In this document: positions 1-12,227 of the stretch, one piece after another
How the letters are laid out: each line of letters opens with the position of its first letter
Position numbering within the stretch: position 1 is the stretch's first letter
Assembly (NCBI GenBank): GCA_942486035.1
Contig: CALNXK010000105.1
Span: forward strand, 1,476,001 to 1,540,000
Direction of reading: 5' to 3'
DNA: 64,000 bases
Origin: Porites lobata
Lineage: Eukaryota; Cnidaria; Anthozoa; Scleractinia; Poritidae
The notes under the pieces: model-generated
Databases searched by the model: none
Seen by the model: only the letters and a program-made list of their open reading frames with translations
What the model was told of the DNA's origin: nothing
Position numbers and translations under genes: made by a program

Positions 1-490
1 CCTTTCCCTCCCACTTGAAACGAATGCGACGCAAGGTACCTTTCCCTCCCACTTTAAACGCCTGCCAATCACGGTACCCTTTCCCTCACGCTTGACACTC
101 CTGCCAAGCACTCTACCCTTTCCCTCCCGTTTGAAATACTTGCCAACCACCCCCCCCCGTTCCCGCTTGAAACGCCTGCCAAGCACGCTACCCTTTCCCT
201 CCCGGTTGAAACTTCTGCTAAGCACGCTACCCTTTTCCTCCCGCTTGAAACACTTGCCAAGCACGCTACCCTTTCCATCCCGCTTGTAACGCCTGCCATG
301 CAGGATACTCTTTCCCTCCCACTTGAAACGCTTGCCAAGCACTCTACCCTTTCCTTCCCACTTGAAACGCTTGCCAAGCACGCTACCCTTAGCCTCCAGC
401 TTGAAACGTATGCCAAGCACGCTACCCTTTCCCTCCCACTCGAAACGCCTGCGAAGCACGCCACCCTGTCCCTCCCACTGTTTCCTGGGA
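1..490. repeat. 39-bp minisatellite, about 12 copies, cut by the window edge
   Basis: A unit close to CCCTTTCCCTCCCACTTGAA followed by ACGCTTGCCAAGCACGCTA repeats head to tail with point changes. The unit is 39 bp, a multiple of three, and has no stop in several frames, so long open frames arise on both strands. The minus frame reads as a 13-residue repeat close to GRERVACLASVSS. I see no unique flanking domain, signal peptide or splice signal, so I treat the frames as a by-product of the period. Confidence 0.9.
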
Positions 491-901
491 CCCACATTTT
501 AAATGCGACATCGTCAGACTAGAGGGCAGTGCAAAAAGCAGCTCGCTTACGTACAAATGATATGACTGCTCCTAAAGCGTCAGTTCCCTGCTAAAGAAAT
601 AGGATCTATGCACCCTCGAAGAAAGTAGAAAAAGATCTCGCTTGATCTCAGGCATGCATGAAATTATTCATGGTTTGGTTGATATTAAGTTTGACGATTT
701 TTTTTTTCAGCAGTAAGACTCGATCGTACATGGAGCAGCCATACATTTAAGCTTCTTGAACCCTACTGTAAGAAAAATGTTTTCAAGTTTTCCTTTTTCC
801 CAAGAACAGCTAGGGACTCAGGAATTAGTTCCTCCCTGATATGCCTCTTATTTCGTCCCTTGAAGAATTTCAGAACTTCCTTAGTTATTTTTTTAAATAA
901 A
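491..901. other. Intergenic, nothing recognised
   Basis: AT-rich sequence with a short T run near 698. No coding signal or clear repeat was found. Confidence 0.5.
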
Positions 902-990
902 TAACAATTATTCACCGAAGTGGAGGTGGCTAGTGGTGAGTTTTTTAGATGTCCACCACTAGCCACCGACACTTTGGTGAAGAATTGTTT
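902..990. mobile_element. Short foldback MITE
   Basis: Two arms of about 36 bp (about 903-938 and 952-988) are near-perfect inverted copies around a loop of about 14 bp. The left arm contains ATTCACCGAAGTGGAGGTGG and the right arm its complement with a few changes. No coding capacity. Confidence 0.75.
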
Positions 991-1273
991 TAGTATATAC
1001 TAAAACAGTGAGATAATTGAGCACAAAAAGGATGATTTTTAACTCATTTGCTGTTGCCAAGGATTACAATTTTGGCGCAAATGACCGAACGGCCGTGGCC
1101 GTCGCTTTTTCTTGCCGACAAATAAAACTTTTGATGGCATTTGTTTAGCTCTTGCGGGGAAATTTCTTCAAAAGGAGTTCTTTTTGTATTTAAATCATTC
1201 TGTAAAAAAGATTATTAACTTTAGTTTTAAGCTTATTTATGTACAAGTCAACTAAAGAAGTAACGCAAGACTT

Positions 1274-2014
1274 TTAAAAATAACTGGCCCAAACGCTTTT
1301 GAGAGAAACAAATTTATTACTTAATTTCACTCGAGTGCTACTCATCAAAGCAATACATGTGTTTGGCAAGTAACAAATCAAAAGCGTCAGATATAAGTAG
1401 AAAATGGCAACTGTACATTTTTTCTGTCTAGCCGTATCTTGAATCGCCACGGTGGTCTGAGAATCTAGATTTATGTTAACGGCTGGAACTTGCATAATAT
1501 GGTGTTTCAAAACTACATAAAGTTTAACGTAAATTATTGCTATTGCGACAAGACAACCAAGGATAATAAAAACGAAGATGGCGAGGTTTATCCTATTGGC
1601 CTTCTCAGAATATATTCCTGTTCGCGAGAGCGAAAGAACTGCACTCAAAACCCAAATTGAGATAACCACAGCCTCAACGCGTCTGTAAGTAACGATTTCC
1701 TTGTATCGAGGTTGAAGATGAATTGTTAGGAATCTGTCAACTGATACAGCACAAATACCCAACAGCGTAGCAGTACAAAAAAATGTGGCTGAAATAGTAT
1801 TCACTCTTGCCAATAGTGCAACAATCGGATTGCGTTTATCAATCACATGAAGTGCCACGTTCAATGGCAGGACAAGCAAACCAACACAAAGATCTGAGAC
1901 ACTGATACTTAGAAGTAGTATTTGTAAAGGCTTCCGAAGTGATGGAGTTTTTCTCAACGCGATAATTGCAACGATGTTTAACATGATGGCGGCACAACTT
2001 GTAAAGCTGTTCAT
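1274..2014 (-). pseudogene. Rhodopsin-family (class A) GPCR lacking TM7, single exon
   Basis: An intronless open frame of about 246 residues has the first six helices of a class A receptor. TM1 is near residues 6-22 (MLNIVAIIALRKTPSLRKP). TM2 carries SVSDLCVGLLVLPL with the conserved Asp. TM3 ends in VDRFLTIHL, a DRY-type motif. TM4 is near VVISIWVLSAVLSL, TM5 near FVFIILGCLVAIAIIYVKL, and TM6 has FYLYLTLLICYLP, a CWxP variant. The frame stops at 1274 just after the third outer loop, so TM7 and its NPxxY motif are missing and I cannot recover them cleanly in the other frames. Family-like sequence continues upstream of the first ATG (2012-2014) to a stop at 2063-2065, so the true start also appears lost. 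It belongs to the intronless receptor type common in cnidarians. The ligand cannot be inferred. I judge it a decayed or truncated receptor. Confidence 0.8.
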
Positions 2015-2026
2015 TGCTCCTGTCAC

Positions 2027-2986
2027 TGTAGAGAGCTTCTCCTGTTCACTTTTATTTCTCGTTCAGTACGCGGTTCGATTCACACAGGTCCAGTCCAAGG
2101 CTTCCTGACTGAAAGGGTTTACTGGCCAGTCTTTATTCCACTGATGGCCAGTCCTGTTTTTGATTTAAACATAAGTTAATTTTTAAACATACACCTCATA
2201 CAATTCGTTAAATCCAGCGTAAACTTCGCTAAAACTTAAAATATTCATTTATACTCTTCGTGTACTTGATCGTTCGTTGACCTGACGTTGTTTGCTCTTT
2301 AAAATTTAACAATAGTGGCTTAAAATATTTGTGCTTATTTAATATCATGTTTAGGGCAATTTAGTATTGGTTCAGGTTTTTCAGCCTCGAGTATAATCAA
2401 CAGGCATGAATATTCAGTTAAATTGTAAGAAAAAATAAATGAAGACTCTTAATGAGGTTTTCTGCACTGTAAAATGTCGCATAGCAGAAGTGGATCAACG
2501 ATCAACGAACCACACCGGTTAGTCTTATTTATCGGCGTAGGGCACGGACAAGAATTCGAAGGAAATGAGAATAAGAGACATGAAAACTTTTTGGCTTTGT
2601 TGGGACTGAGACAAGAGTCCGGATATTAGTTTTTTCATCTTCCAGTGCAAAGTTGTTATTTACCAGCCTCTTCAACTTTTTCCAAAGCTTAACAGCAGCT
2701 AAATGTAGATTCTATGATTCACCGTTTTTCATTTTCGGGTTTTATTTTGCAGCCATGCGAAAAGTTATTTATGAAATAATGATGTATTTTCAGCATAAAA
2801 TTAACGTTTTAGTGTTGTATCCTCTTCGCGAAACAACAAACAAAAAATATTTGTTTATGTATTTTCACATTTTGGTCTAGTGAAAATCAGGACATATAAT
2901 TTTCGTCCCCACCGCTTCGTTTGCCTGTGTTACTGAATAAAAGAACTTCTCAAGAGAGATGCTGTTAAGAACGGACCTCTACAGCA
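2027..2986. other. Intergenic between receptor copies, nothing recognised
   Basis: AT-rich sequence with no domain-bearing frame and no clear repeat. The open frame at 2653-2880 has no family features. Confidence 0.5.
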
Positions 2987-3058
2987 TGATGGCGGTAAAA
3001 CTTGTAAAGCCGTTGATGGCAAAGGAAAGGAGTTTGCTTTGGTCATTGTTGAGAGCTT
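2987..3058 (-). pseudogene. Remnant of a second GPCR, N-terminal/TM1 piece only
   Basis: The minus strand reads NDQSKLLSFAINGFTSFTAI then ML and a stop. This matches the start of the neighbouring receptor (STVTGAMNSFTSCAAIML) in sequence and position within the fold. The DNA around 2984-3056 is also recognisably similar to 1978-2046. Nothing of TM2 onward follows. It is either a broken tandem duplicate or the stub of a deletion. Confidence 0.6.
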
Positions 3059-4773
3059 AATTCAAGAGAAGACCCTTTACAGCATCTGCTACCATATTCT
3101 GAAAACCACACGACTGGGGAGTGTGAAAGATGATTCGGTTTCAATTTCTAAGCTTATGGTTTTAAGGACGTCACAGTCCGACAGCTATCCGACCGGTAAC
3201 CCGTAACAAGGCGACCTTAACGCTTTTAAGTTCGATCTGGCGAACTGTCAATCGAAGTTAAGGCCAAATGTTTCGACGGAAGTTTGACGGGCACAAAATA
3301 GGATTCAGTCAGTCCAAAATTAATTAAAGAAAAAACACCTCTTCTCTAATAGTACGTTTAAACCGTAATAAATTTTTTATATTTGCAAATAGACAATTAG
3401 ACAGACATAAAAAAGGGGTGCATTATCAGACACCATATGTTCATAGCTCTCTTTGCATGCACCTGCGGAAGCGCGATTATATGGAGGCACAAGAGTATTT
3501 GATATAAATAATACGAAGAACATATCAGTCAAACTCTTGTTGGAAGACGAAAAAGGAACGACTGGTTAACAGCAACATGAATTATGAAAGGAGTTTAAGG
3601 ACTATTCAAGACTGATACATGTAATTCAAATGTAGGTTAAAACAGTCATAAAGTGTGGCAAACAATCAACCTTTCTCGGCATATGGTCTCGGCAAATTAG
3701 GCAGGTCTTTGTTGAATCGTGAAGTAACATGAATTTGTATCCGCTATTTTTATTCGGTTTTCGTTTTTGGCAGGAATAAAAATGTAATTAACCCAATTCT
3801 GAATTTTTTTTACAGTACAGGGTAGCCAAGTTAGTTCGAGCGAAGATCTTCGCGCGCATGCAGTTGCCAACAAGGTAGAATTGTCAATAATGAAAGCCCA
3901 GGCTTCTCAAATAACGTCCACCTTGTATTTGCGAAATAATGCATTTATAACAGCTTTGATCACGAACTAGTGCATACTATTACGACATGGATAACACATA
4001 ACATAAAATGAGTCGAGGTAGCATGGAAACTGGACTAGTTACAAGTTCAAAACGTATTAAGACTTTGTCAACAAGCAATAATTATAACGGAAGTAGGCTT
4101 TTCTTTAAGTTTCCTTCGTAACGCTCGTTTTACAACGTACCTTCAAAGTAAACTACTTATTCGTTTGCGTTGCGGTTGCGGTTGCGGTCTTCGTTTAAGT
4201 CGGTCCTCTTTGACTTCTGATATATTTTAAATGGGATTAAACATATCCCTCCACTAAAAGGAGAAAAAAAATCATACATTAAAACTCATTTCAAAACACC
4301 TGACTATCAAATAACCCCGATAATATTTCCGCTTATTATGCATGCGACAATACATTCTCTCTGGTTAGTCGTCCAGCGGCAGTTAGGCTCCAAAAGTACA
4401 TTTCAGTTAAGTACACTGTATATGAAATATTAATTACGAAAATGTTTTATCCAAGAAAGGAGGCGAAACTGGTTTTCATTTTCTTTTGAGCAGGGCAACC
4501 TCAAAGAAAAGCAAGTAGTAGCAACCTTGTTTCCAGTATGAAAAAAGCCTGGGGACTCTGCAATATTTACCAGAGTACAGATTCGCAAACAGAGACGTAA
4601 CATCCTTTAGAGTGGCTAATTCACCTTACTATTTTAGAATCACTTTTATACCAAAGCTTGAAAACAACCGTTTTCTTCGTCACTAACAGTTTAGAGAAAG
4701 GTGTTTCCTTTTAGGTAATAATGTTTTGCGCCTCCCAAAAAATTATAGATGTGCAGCTGCGGAAACCCTATTT
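3059..4773. other. Intergenic, nothing recognised
   Basis: No open frame with family features and no clear inverted-repeat element. A small run of GCGGTT-type hexamers lies near 4168-4190. Confidence 0.45.
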
Positions 4774-5247
4774 TTAGGCCCCGTCCACACGAATGCGGAC
4801 ATTCTTGAAACCGCTTACCGTCGGTTGCATTTAAGCGTGGACAACAGACAAAAAGAACATGTATTTTCTAATAGGGTGGCAGACCTGAGGTGTTTTGTCG
4901 CCAAACATTTGAAAGCCGTTGAAGCAAACTGTCGTCCCAAACTGATCAGCGCGTTTCGCTCACATTTCATTTTTCTCAACGTTCATGCATAATTTTCTTT
5001 CAGAAACCGCAATTAAAAACTTGCCCCGGGAAATTATTCTTAACGTCTAAAAATTCTTGCAAAGAATATGTTGTCGAGCGAAAACAAATCAAGTCGACAA
5101 CGGTCGCTTACTCCAAACTTCGAATGTATGGCGCCAAAAGATGTCATGTTTGCACCCAATTAGAACACGTTTTTTCCTCACGTGTACACGCTTAGATGTA
5201 ACCGCAGGTATTTTTAAACCTGGATTCGTGCCTATAGGGCTTAAGCC
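4774..5247. mobile_element. MITE-like element with 'GTCCACACGAATGCGG' end
   Basis: The left end (GGCCCCGTCCACACGAATGC and onward to about 4845) is matched, inverted and diverged, by 5165-5247, including a shared stretch ending in TTAAGCGTG or CTAAGCGTG. Related ends occur at 28912-29105 and 54080-54280. The 88-codon open frame inside has no domain and is explained by the repeat. Confidence 0.55.
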
Positions 5248-5467
5248 ACTCTGGGGATCGATGTCAAATTGAGGCAGATTCAGTGACCGCATTCGTGATT
5301 CGGCTTTGAGTGGACTAAAGGGCAATTCATTTATTAAAAATTTATGCCGCTTATAAGCTCCTTATAATAACACCTTACATTGCCAGTTTTGACGCAATTC
5401 CGGGTTCAGTAGCCGAGAATCTGAGAGGCTCAAAATTGGATTTATTAAACACGGTACAAATATGACA

Positions 5468-5850
5468 TATCGTATTTATTCGAATAAGCGCCCAACCTCG
5501 AATTTGCGCCCACCTCGAATAAGCGCCCATCCTAAAGGTAGAAAAAGTTAATAAGCGCCCAGCCTCGAATAAGCGCCCACCCCACCCCACCCCACCCCCC
5601 AAAAATTGAATAAGTACTAATAAGAGACTTCCCCGAAGACTGAGTTTTCTTCAAAGTATTTTATAGGAACCTTGCTTTGTTACATCTTCGCGTTTTGTCA
5701 TTACCATTTATTGTTTTGTTGCAAAATAAACATACTACACTTGCTGAAAATACTGAAAATTTAATAAGCGCCCAGCCTCGAATAAGCGCCCACTCTCACG
5801 GTCCAAAAATTTAATAAGCGCCCAGGGCGGTTAATCGAATAAATACGGTA
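5468..5850. mobile_element. MITE with terminal inverted repeats and internal AATAAGCGCCC motifs
   Basis: The left end TATCGTATTTATTCGAATAA and the complement of the right end TACCGTATTTATTCGATTAA form terminal inverted repeats of about 26 bp with a few mismatches. The interior repeats AATAAGCGCCC about seven times and holds a short (CCCCA)n run near 5578-5600. Non-coding. Confidence 0.8.
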
Positions 5851-8844
5851 GATCAAATGTCTTTTGAATATATTGGTGAATATTGTTTAAGCTGATCATG
5901 ACTTGCTCATTGGAACGTAATTAACGTGGAGGATAGTCAATTTTATGCGTTGCTCTCATCAAACTTAAGCTGGCTGTTCGGTCTTGTGACCTGCAAGATG
6001 GAATCTTTCATAAGAGTGACTAGCCGCTGGCGCCAATTTGGAATCGTATTCGGAATCATGTGTAATATTACTCATAGCCGTAATATTACTCATAGAACAG
6101 GCAATTTTAAGTTGAGACGTATGCGTAATTGGAAATCTTGGCAGTACGTTAAATCCATATGGACATATTGAACTTTTTACAAAAGAAATTCTTGGTTAAT
6201 CGAGCGAGCCCAGTTAAACGACTAAGCCCACATGAACAGCCCTTAGTGAGGTATCTTAAACCGACGGAATCGTCATTTTCTCGAGATAAAATTCTACTCA
6301 TTGTAGATGCATAAAATCAAATAGATCTGTTTAGCTTGTAGGTTTTAATCTTTATTTTTCCAACAGTGAAGAGAAGTCGTTTCGTCACGTTACCATGGTA
6401 ACGAGATTTCTGGCAAACTGTGGTTCTGCAAATATGGCAGAAAAAAAAAACTAAAAAATTGACATGTATGGTTTTTCTGTACATGATTTCACTTAGAAAC
6501 AAAACAGTAGCTCATACTTTTCTTCTGTCGTTGTAGAATGCAAATTATGGCCATGGTAAGGTGACGTCACACTTCTCCTCTCTATACAGGTCATGAGATA
6601 TTATCCTTTCACATCTTTTGTCATTCACTTGCTTACATAATCTGCGCATAATTTATGTTAAACCCTGAGGACGTTAAGGGGGCTGTATTAGGAAAACATA
6701 ACACTCGAGCTAAATATGTTTATCCCGCACGGCCAGAATTTAGCACGTGGTGACTCTAACATTGAACATATTTTACTGTTTGTTTTTGGTTCAGTGTTTC
6801 AAGGATAAGGTTTAAGCCTCCAAGCGCAATTGAATTCCTAGAAACAGCGCTATATAAGCTTGTATTATTATTATTACTATTATTATTATTTTTGTTATAG
6901 GTTCATCGATAAACGTAGGGATATATGTTTCTTAGGGGTAAGCATGAAAAATAATATATAGATTTAGCCAGGGCTAAAAGCGAAGCTCCCGTTAATAAAT
7001 TCATAATTTAAATCAAACAATAAACTTGTAATCCACAGATCAGGGCACATTCATTTGACTTTTGAGGCAAAGGCTGAGTGATTTTAGAGAAATATCAGAA
7101 TTTGACCGTCCAAGAGTGAAACAAATTTTACATCAAGTTATTTGTACACCGAAAAATAGCAATCACGTTCGATTAGGCCTCGAAAACAAATAGACCTATT
7201 CGTGTATTGTATTTGCAATAGCTGTAGCATCATAATGTGGCATTCACCAGCCTTCCAACATTGCTCCGTTAGAGAGACTATGGATAATTGGACAACTCCG
7301 AAATATAATTTTAAGAAACACCTGCGCCACGATAGTCCTTGGTGGCAGCCAATTTACACGTTGCATTCCTCTGTTTAAAAGAGAGGCCAAAATAAAAATC
7401 AGGCCGGATTTTTGTGTTCGACAAGTTTAGTTTACTAGTAAATCTTGGCGACGAATCTGGTGGCGTGTAAACCAGCCTTTTAAACATACGTTTTCTCATC
7501 ACGTCTCAGGTAAACAGTACACAGACCTCGGACAGAATTTGTTCTTTTTTGCCCTATTTAAACCTATAATTCTGCAGTTTTTCACAATTTTGCAAGAGAA
7601 TTTGCACTCAATCAATATCCACGACGATCAAAGCACGCGCTTCCTTTGCACAACTAATTATAGCATTGAATTATAAAACGTTTTCTGTTAGAAAAATCTG
7701 GTCCCATGTGATATGCGGGGTAATAATTATGGGCTTTTAATGAAAACGGTAAAAAAAATTACCAAAATCACTTTTCGGCCAGCCGGACGGGTTCTCACTT
7801 TTGACAGGCACCAAATTTGCAGTGCGATTAATAGAGTTACCATTTACGCTTCAACATGATAGAGAAATTGTTATGTTAGTATTGTTACTAACAATCAATA
7901 AAATGAGTTTAATTCGGTGAAACATGTACAGAGACAATAATTTTCATTCACGAAGAGAAGTATTGATAGTAAAGTGTCCCAGAAAATCATGAGTCAGGCA
8001 AGCATAAGCTTATTTATGTTTTAAGCCGGCTTCCCGGTGTTCGCTCTTTTTCAAGATGAACTCGAGGCAAGAAAATCGCTCAGAGCTTTCTGTTTACAGC
8101 CAAAATCATAACTAAATAATCTTCGGGACCTTTTCTTTGAATTTGCGGGTCAAAAAATGTCTGAAGGCTTTTTAAACCTGATACTATTGTAGGTTAGATC
8201 ATTGCTCGTGTTTTAACTTAAGCCGCATAAACCATACGCTCGAAAAAAAAAACATCAAAAACAATAATGGCTCAAGCTTACCAGTCGAGATGCTGCTTCT
8301 GAAAGTCATCAAGTGCTCCAGAATCGCTTGAGACTTTTCAACCTTCTTACGCCTCAAGCAAGGGCAAGTGAGTAAGCTCATTTCTGAAAACGATGCCATC
8401 CGAAATCGGATTTCCAATGACTTTGACAAGCGGTGCATTTGTCAACAAAAAGCGCAATAAACAAACCAGCCACGAATTACAGAACAATCTTGAAAGCAGC
8501 TGTTTTTCATTTTGTACACCAAGTAGAAAAAGACAGTTTAAAACATCACAAGATGACACAAAACTCTCTCAGCTCCAGCTATCAGTAAGCAAGTTTCCAG
8601 ACGCTGCAAAAATTTTCCGCATAAACTCACCTGTCAAATTTTGACCAATCAGAACATAAAAATTGGACGTAGATCGTGATCAACGCGTGACAGTGAGAAA
8701 AGTCAGAAGCGATTGCCTTCCCTGCATGTAAATGTAAAAGCCGGTTGAATTTTCGTGTCCGAGATCAGTTAGAAATCAACATTTTAAAAGAGTGGCTCCT
8801 GAAACACGACTTATTTCATATGCATTTTAAAAAAAATGAACTTG
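5851..8844. other. Long intergenic stretch, minor repeats only
   Basis: It contains an (ATT)n microsatellite at about 6866-6893 and a perfect 14-bp palindrome at 6389-6402. The span 8390-8700 has overlapping open frames on both strands but no recognisable domain. I found no gene I can support. Confidence 0.45.
6389..6402. promoter_or_regulatory. Palindromic X-box-like site
   Basis: GTTACCATGGTAAC is a perfect palindrome that fits the X-box bound by RFX transcription factors (established motif). No adjacent gene is recognised, so function is conjecture and the site may be part of a repeat. Confidence 0.25.
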
Positions 8845-9860
8845 AGCCTGCGATCATTTGAAAAGTAGCAACTTGTCAGCGAATACCTTCAAAATATTAC
8901 TCGAACTCAGAGGGTCGATACCTGAGCCCGCGATACGGTCAGGCGATACTGGTCAGCAGAAACACTTTTTTGACCGCTGTCAATTAATCAAAACATGGAT
9001 GTACAATATCAGGTTGCAGGCTCCCAAACTAACTAGAAAGTGTGAGATTAAACATTGGCATGCCTGTGGTGCGGACGGACGGAAGGTCGGGTGGTCGGTG
9101 TACGGTCACGTGATTGCCGAATTTTCTAGGAGGGATAGATTTCCTATAAAGCTGTGGGGCTTCGAATTGAGCCCGTGATCAAATAAAATATCAGCGCAAA
9201 ACTTTAAACACTACGTGACCTCAATAGATAGAAAAATGAGCCCGCGATCCACTCAGGTGATGATGGTCAGCGTATACTCTAGTTTGACAGCTGTCAATTA
9301 ACCTTCATTAGAATGGCGAATATTCGAATTAACAGACTACGAGTGTGAGTAGGACATTTCCGTCCGGCATGTAGTGGAAAATGCCAGATCGTGTACCTGA
9401 GCGAACCTGAGCCCTCGTTATCAGTTTTCTGAAAGCGGTCTGCACATGTCCCATTTTGACAGCTGTCAATTGTCCTTAATTTGGCTTGCCAATGTAACTT
9501 TAAACGACTGTCAGCCAACTGACAGCCAATTGGTAAGTGTGACATATTATATCAGCTTATATATAGGGGCAAAACGACTAGCCTTTTATCTGAGCCCGCG
9601 AGACGGTCATGTGATAGTTGTCAGCGGATGTCTGATATTGACAGCTATCAATCTAGTCGTACTCATACGGATGGCTTACATAACTAAGAGGCTAGTCAAG
9701 TTGTCCAAGATCTATTGTGACATTTGACATCGGCTTACATGAAGTGTGTGTACGGACGGGCGTACGCTACGTCATAACCAAATTTTCTGGGATGGGTAGT
9801 TTACCAAATTTTCTTACCCATGGTGCTCCGCTGCGCGCGCGCTTCGCGCGCGCGGGAGCT
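8845..9860. repeat. Degenerate tandem repeat array ending in a GC-rich hairpin
   Basis: A phrase close to TGAGCCCGCGATACGGTCA recurs near 8848, 8930, 9170, 9238, 9405 and 9592, usually followed by GGTCAGCG and then a TTGACAGCTGTCAA palindrome. The array ends in a CG-rich inverted repeat (CGCGCGCGCTTCGCGCGCGC, about 9834-9854). Open frames across it vary from copy to copy and are not credible genes. Confidence 0.65.
9284..9651. promoter_or_regulatory. Repeated TGACAGCTGTCA palindromes
   Basis: TTGACAGCTGTCAA is present exactly at 9284-9297 and 9456-9469, with one-base variants at about 8970-8983 and 9638-9651. TGACAGCTGTCA is the palindromic site known for TALE homeodomain proteins of the TGIF/PKNOX type. 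The copies ride on the tandem repeat. Binding in this organism is inference. Confidence 0.3.
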
Positions 9861-9966
9861 CTGCTATCAATAAGAGTAAAGCGTTTTAGAAACATTTTGT
9901 CATGGAATCAAGGGATGTTCGGATTCGACCGTTTAGGGCCTCCTTTGCAGTGCCTTTACATCAGTA

Positions 9967-10250
9967 TACCGTAAACTACCGCTTATAAGTCTTTGGGTCA
10001 TCATCATCATCATACAGGTTTTGGGAGCGCTTATTAACGGATGGGATTATATGCGAGGGGGCTGTATGACCGGAAAGGGAAGCGTTTCCAAGCAAGCAAG
10101 CTGTACGGATCAAATTCGTCTAGCATGTACTGTTTTTTATGGTTATTAATCAAGCTTCAAATCGCTATAATAAATCGAATTCATTTAAACACATTTGGAA
10201 CAAAGCAAGAGGGGGGCTTATAATTGTTTGTATTTTTTTTTACTGGTACA
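9967..10250. mobile_element. Probable degenerate MITE
   Basis: The left end TACCGTAAACTACCGCTTAT and the right end GGGGGGCTTATAATTG are imperfect inverted matches. The interior is non-coding, with a small (CAT)n run near 10000-10014. Confidence 0.45.
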
Positions 10251-10315
10251 TGGGCCTCTAAAAAGGGGTGCTATTGAGCTTTCAATTGACACTTTTGTGG
10301 CGTAAGAAATGCAGG

Positions 10316-10382
10316 CAAATTTCCTACCTACTCACCAACCCACCCCCCTACCCACTCACTTACCTACCTACCTACCAATCAT
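10316..10382. repeat. Imperfect (CCTA)n microsatellite
   Basis: CCTA and CCCA tetranucleotides repeat irregularly through this span. Confidence 0.7.
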
Positions 10383-10708
10383 ATACAAACCCACCTGCAC
10401 TGTTTGTCACCGGTTATAACCGGTTAACGCATGGCTTATAATCAGGATCAATAGGAGTCTCTATAAGTAGCTTTAAGTCCAACAAGCTACTATGTCACCC
10501 TTGCCATTTAAACATTTTCATTTTTGCAGTGCTGTGTTTCTTGCACTTGTCTTCCTTGCTGATTTGGTGTTGCTCAGTATTAGCGGTAGTTCTCAGCCCG
10601 CCACCCCTCTATTCAATTAAACGACACCCAGCTATTGAGACATTCTAATAAACATGGTTAAATATATGAATGGTGTAGTGATTAAATTCTGACCCTGCTC
10701 GCCATAGA

Positions 10709-10782
10709 CTCTCCAGTGGCTCAGTGGTTAGAGCATCCGAACTAGAACTCGGAGAGTCGTGAGTTCGAATCTCACTTAGAGC
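10709..10782 (+). mobile_element. tRNA-like SINE head
   Basis: An A-box-like TGGCTCAGTGGTTAGAGC is followed by a five-pair anticodon-type stem (TCCGA/TCGGA) and a T arm GTGAGTTCGAATCTCAC with a perfect stem and B box. The anticodon-like loop has eight bases instead of seven and the acceptor arms do not pair properly. It therefore looks like a tRNA-derived retroposon head, not a working tRNA gene. Confidence 0.6.
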
Positions 10783-12227
10783 TATCAGACAAGCAACTCA
10801 TTTGACTTATGGACTGGAGCAAGAATTTGAAATTATCGTCACTTACGTCTTTCAATCGACGCATTTATTTCAATGGAAAAATTCTGGCTCAAATACACTC
10901 AGCAATTTAAACAGGCAATATAACAGCGTTTTGACGACTGAAACCTAAAGAGAAGGGAACTAAATGAATGAGCACCTACTAGCAGAACGTAAAAAAGGAA
11001 AAAAACTCTTACTTTTACCTACTAACACCTGCTAGCCAGTCCAGCGGAACTAGGAACTCATCCACTTAGTATAAGAAGTCTTAAACCTTTTTTTGTTTTC
11101 TTTCACTTTTTCAGCGCCAAACACTTCATTTCGTATGCAGTCCACGCATCTACTTGATGTTATCGTCTCAGAAACAATGTTTTTGCGTTAATTAATTATT
11201 TCTCTGCCAATCAAAAAAATCGCAGAAGCACCCGCTATATTTAAGTTAAAACTTAACAAGTAAAGTGAACCAATGAAACGATTGTGTCTAAACACTTTTT
11301 GCTTAATAAATAAGGATTCCATAGAAGGGAAAAAATTGATGTCGGAACCGGGTAAATACTCTAATTGGAATACAGTTGTACGTGTCAGCTCGATTATTGT
11401 CAGAGGCGAATGAAAGAACTGAATGTCGGAACACGGTGATTATTAAACTGGAATAAAACAGTACATGTCAATTAGGTCATTCTTGAAACTTTTTTGATAC
11501 TATCAAATGCGAGAGGCAAGATATTGAAATTTAAAGTCAAATGCATTTTTCTTTCTCCCCTTTTTCGAAGAAAAAAATAAACTGTCGAAATTGAAATGTC
11601 TGGTTTCAATGAATAATTTGAGATCCGATTAATGGATAGGAAGCTATCTGTTTAAATATTGTCCGAAGATTCGTAAACAACGATAAAATTAAGAGTTTCT
11701 ATGCCTCTGTAATTAAGCCAAGACTTTTTTTCACTAATACCATCTGCAACTTTCCGAGGACGATTATTGACGTATAAAAATTAAAATCCTTTTATTGGTA
11801 CCTTAAATAGCTAATGTTTTAACAGTTCTAGTATAATAGGTTTTAAAAAAAGGTTAGATGACATAACAGACGACAAAAAGAGAACTTTAACATATGGCTG
11901 AAAGAAAAAAAGAGAAAACAATTCAACAGATCCTTAACAGATCTCGGATCATTTCTCTGCTGCTCTTTGCCAAACACTAACATCAAATAATCCATTTTAA
12001 GCATTTGTGATGTAAAGTCTCCATGGCAATCATTATTGACAGCAAAAGGTTGACTTTCTCAAATTATTTAATGCGTAAAGTATTAAGAATTCCGTACAGG
12101 AAAATGTAGCATTAAGGCAAATTTTCTATTCTGATAGAAGTTTTGATGGCGAGCATCGAGATCCTCCTTGAAATTAACTTCTGTTGATAAAATGGCACGA
12201 ACGTTACTGATGAGCTACAACCACTTT
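10783..12227. other. Intergenic, nothing recognised
   Basis: AT-rich, with no supported open frame or splice-bounded exon and no clear repeat. I looked here for a first exon of MRPS7 and found none. Confidence 0.45.

Noticed and set aside
1..490. CRISPR-like direct repeats
   Set aside because: Copies are contiguous with no unique spacers, and the genome is eukaryotic.
69..522. Open frames on both strands across the 39-bp array
   Set aside because: The period is divisible by three and stop-free, so the frames follow from the repeat. No start context, domain or flanking unique coding sequence.
4726..4992. 88-codon hypothetical protein
   Set aside because: It starts with a non-ATG codon and lies across a MITE end found elsewhere in the window.
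10709..10782. Functional tRNA gene
   Set aside because: Eight-base anticodon-type loop and unpaired acceptor arm. It fits a SINE head better.
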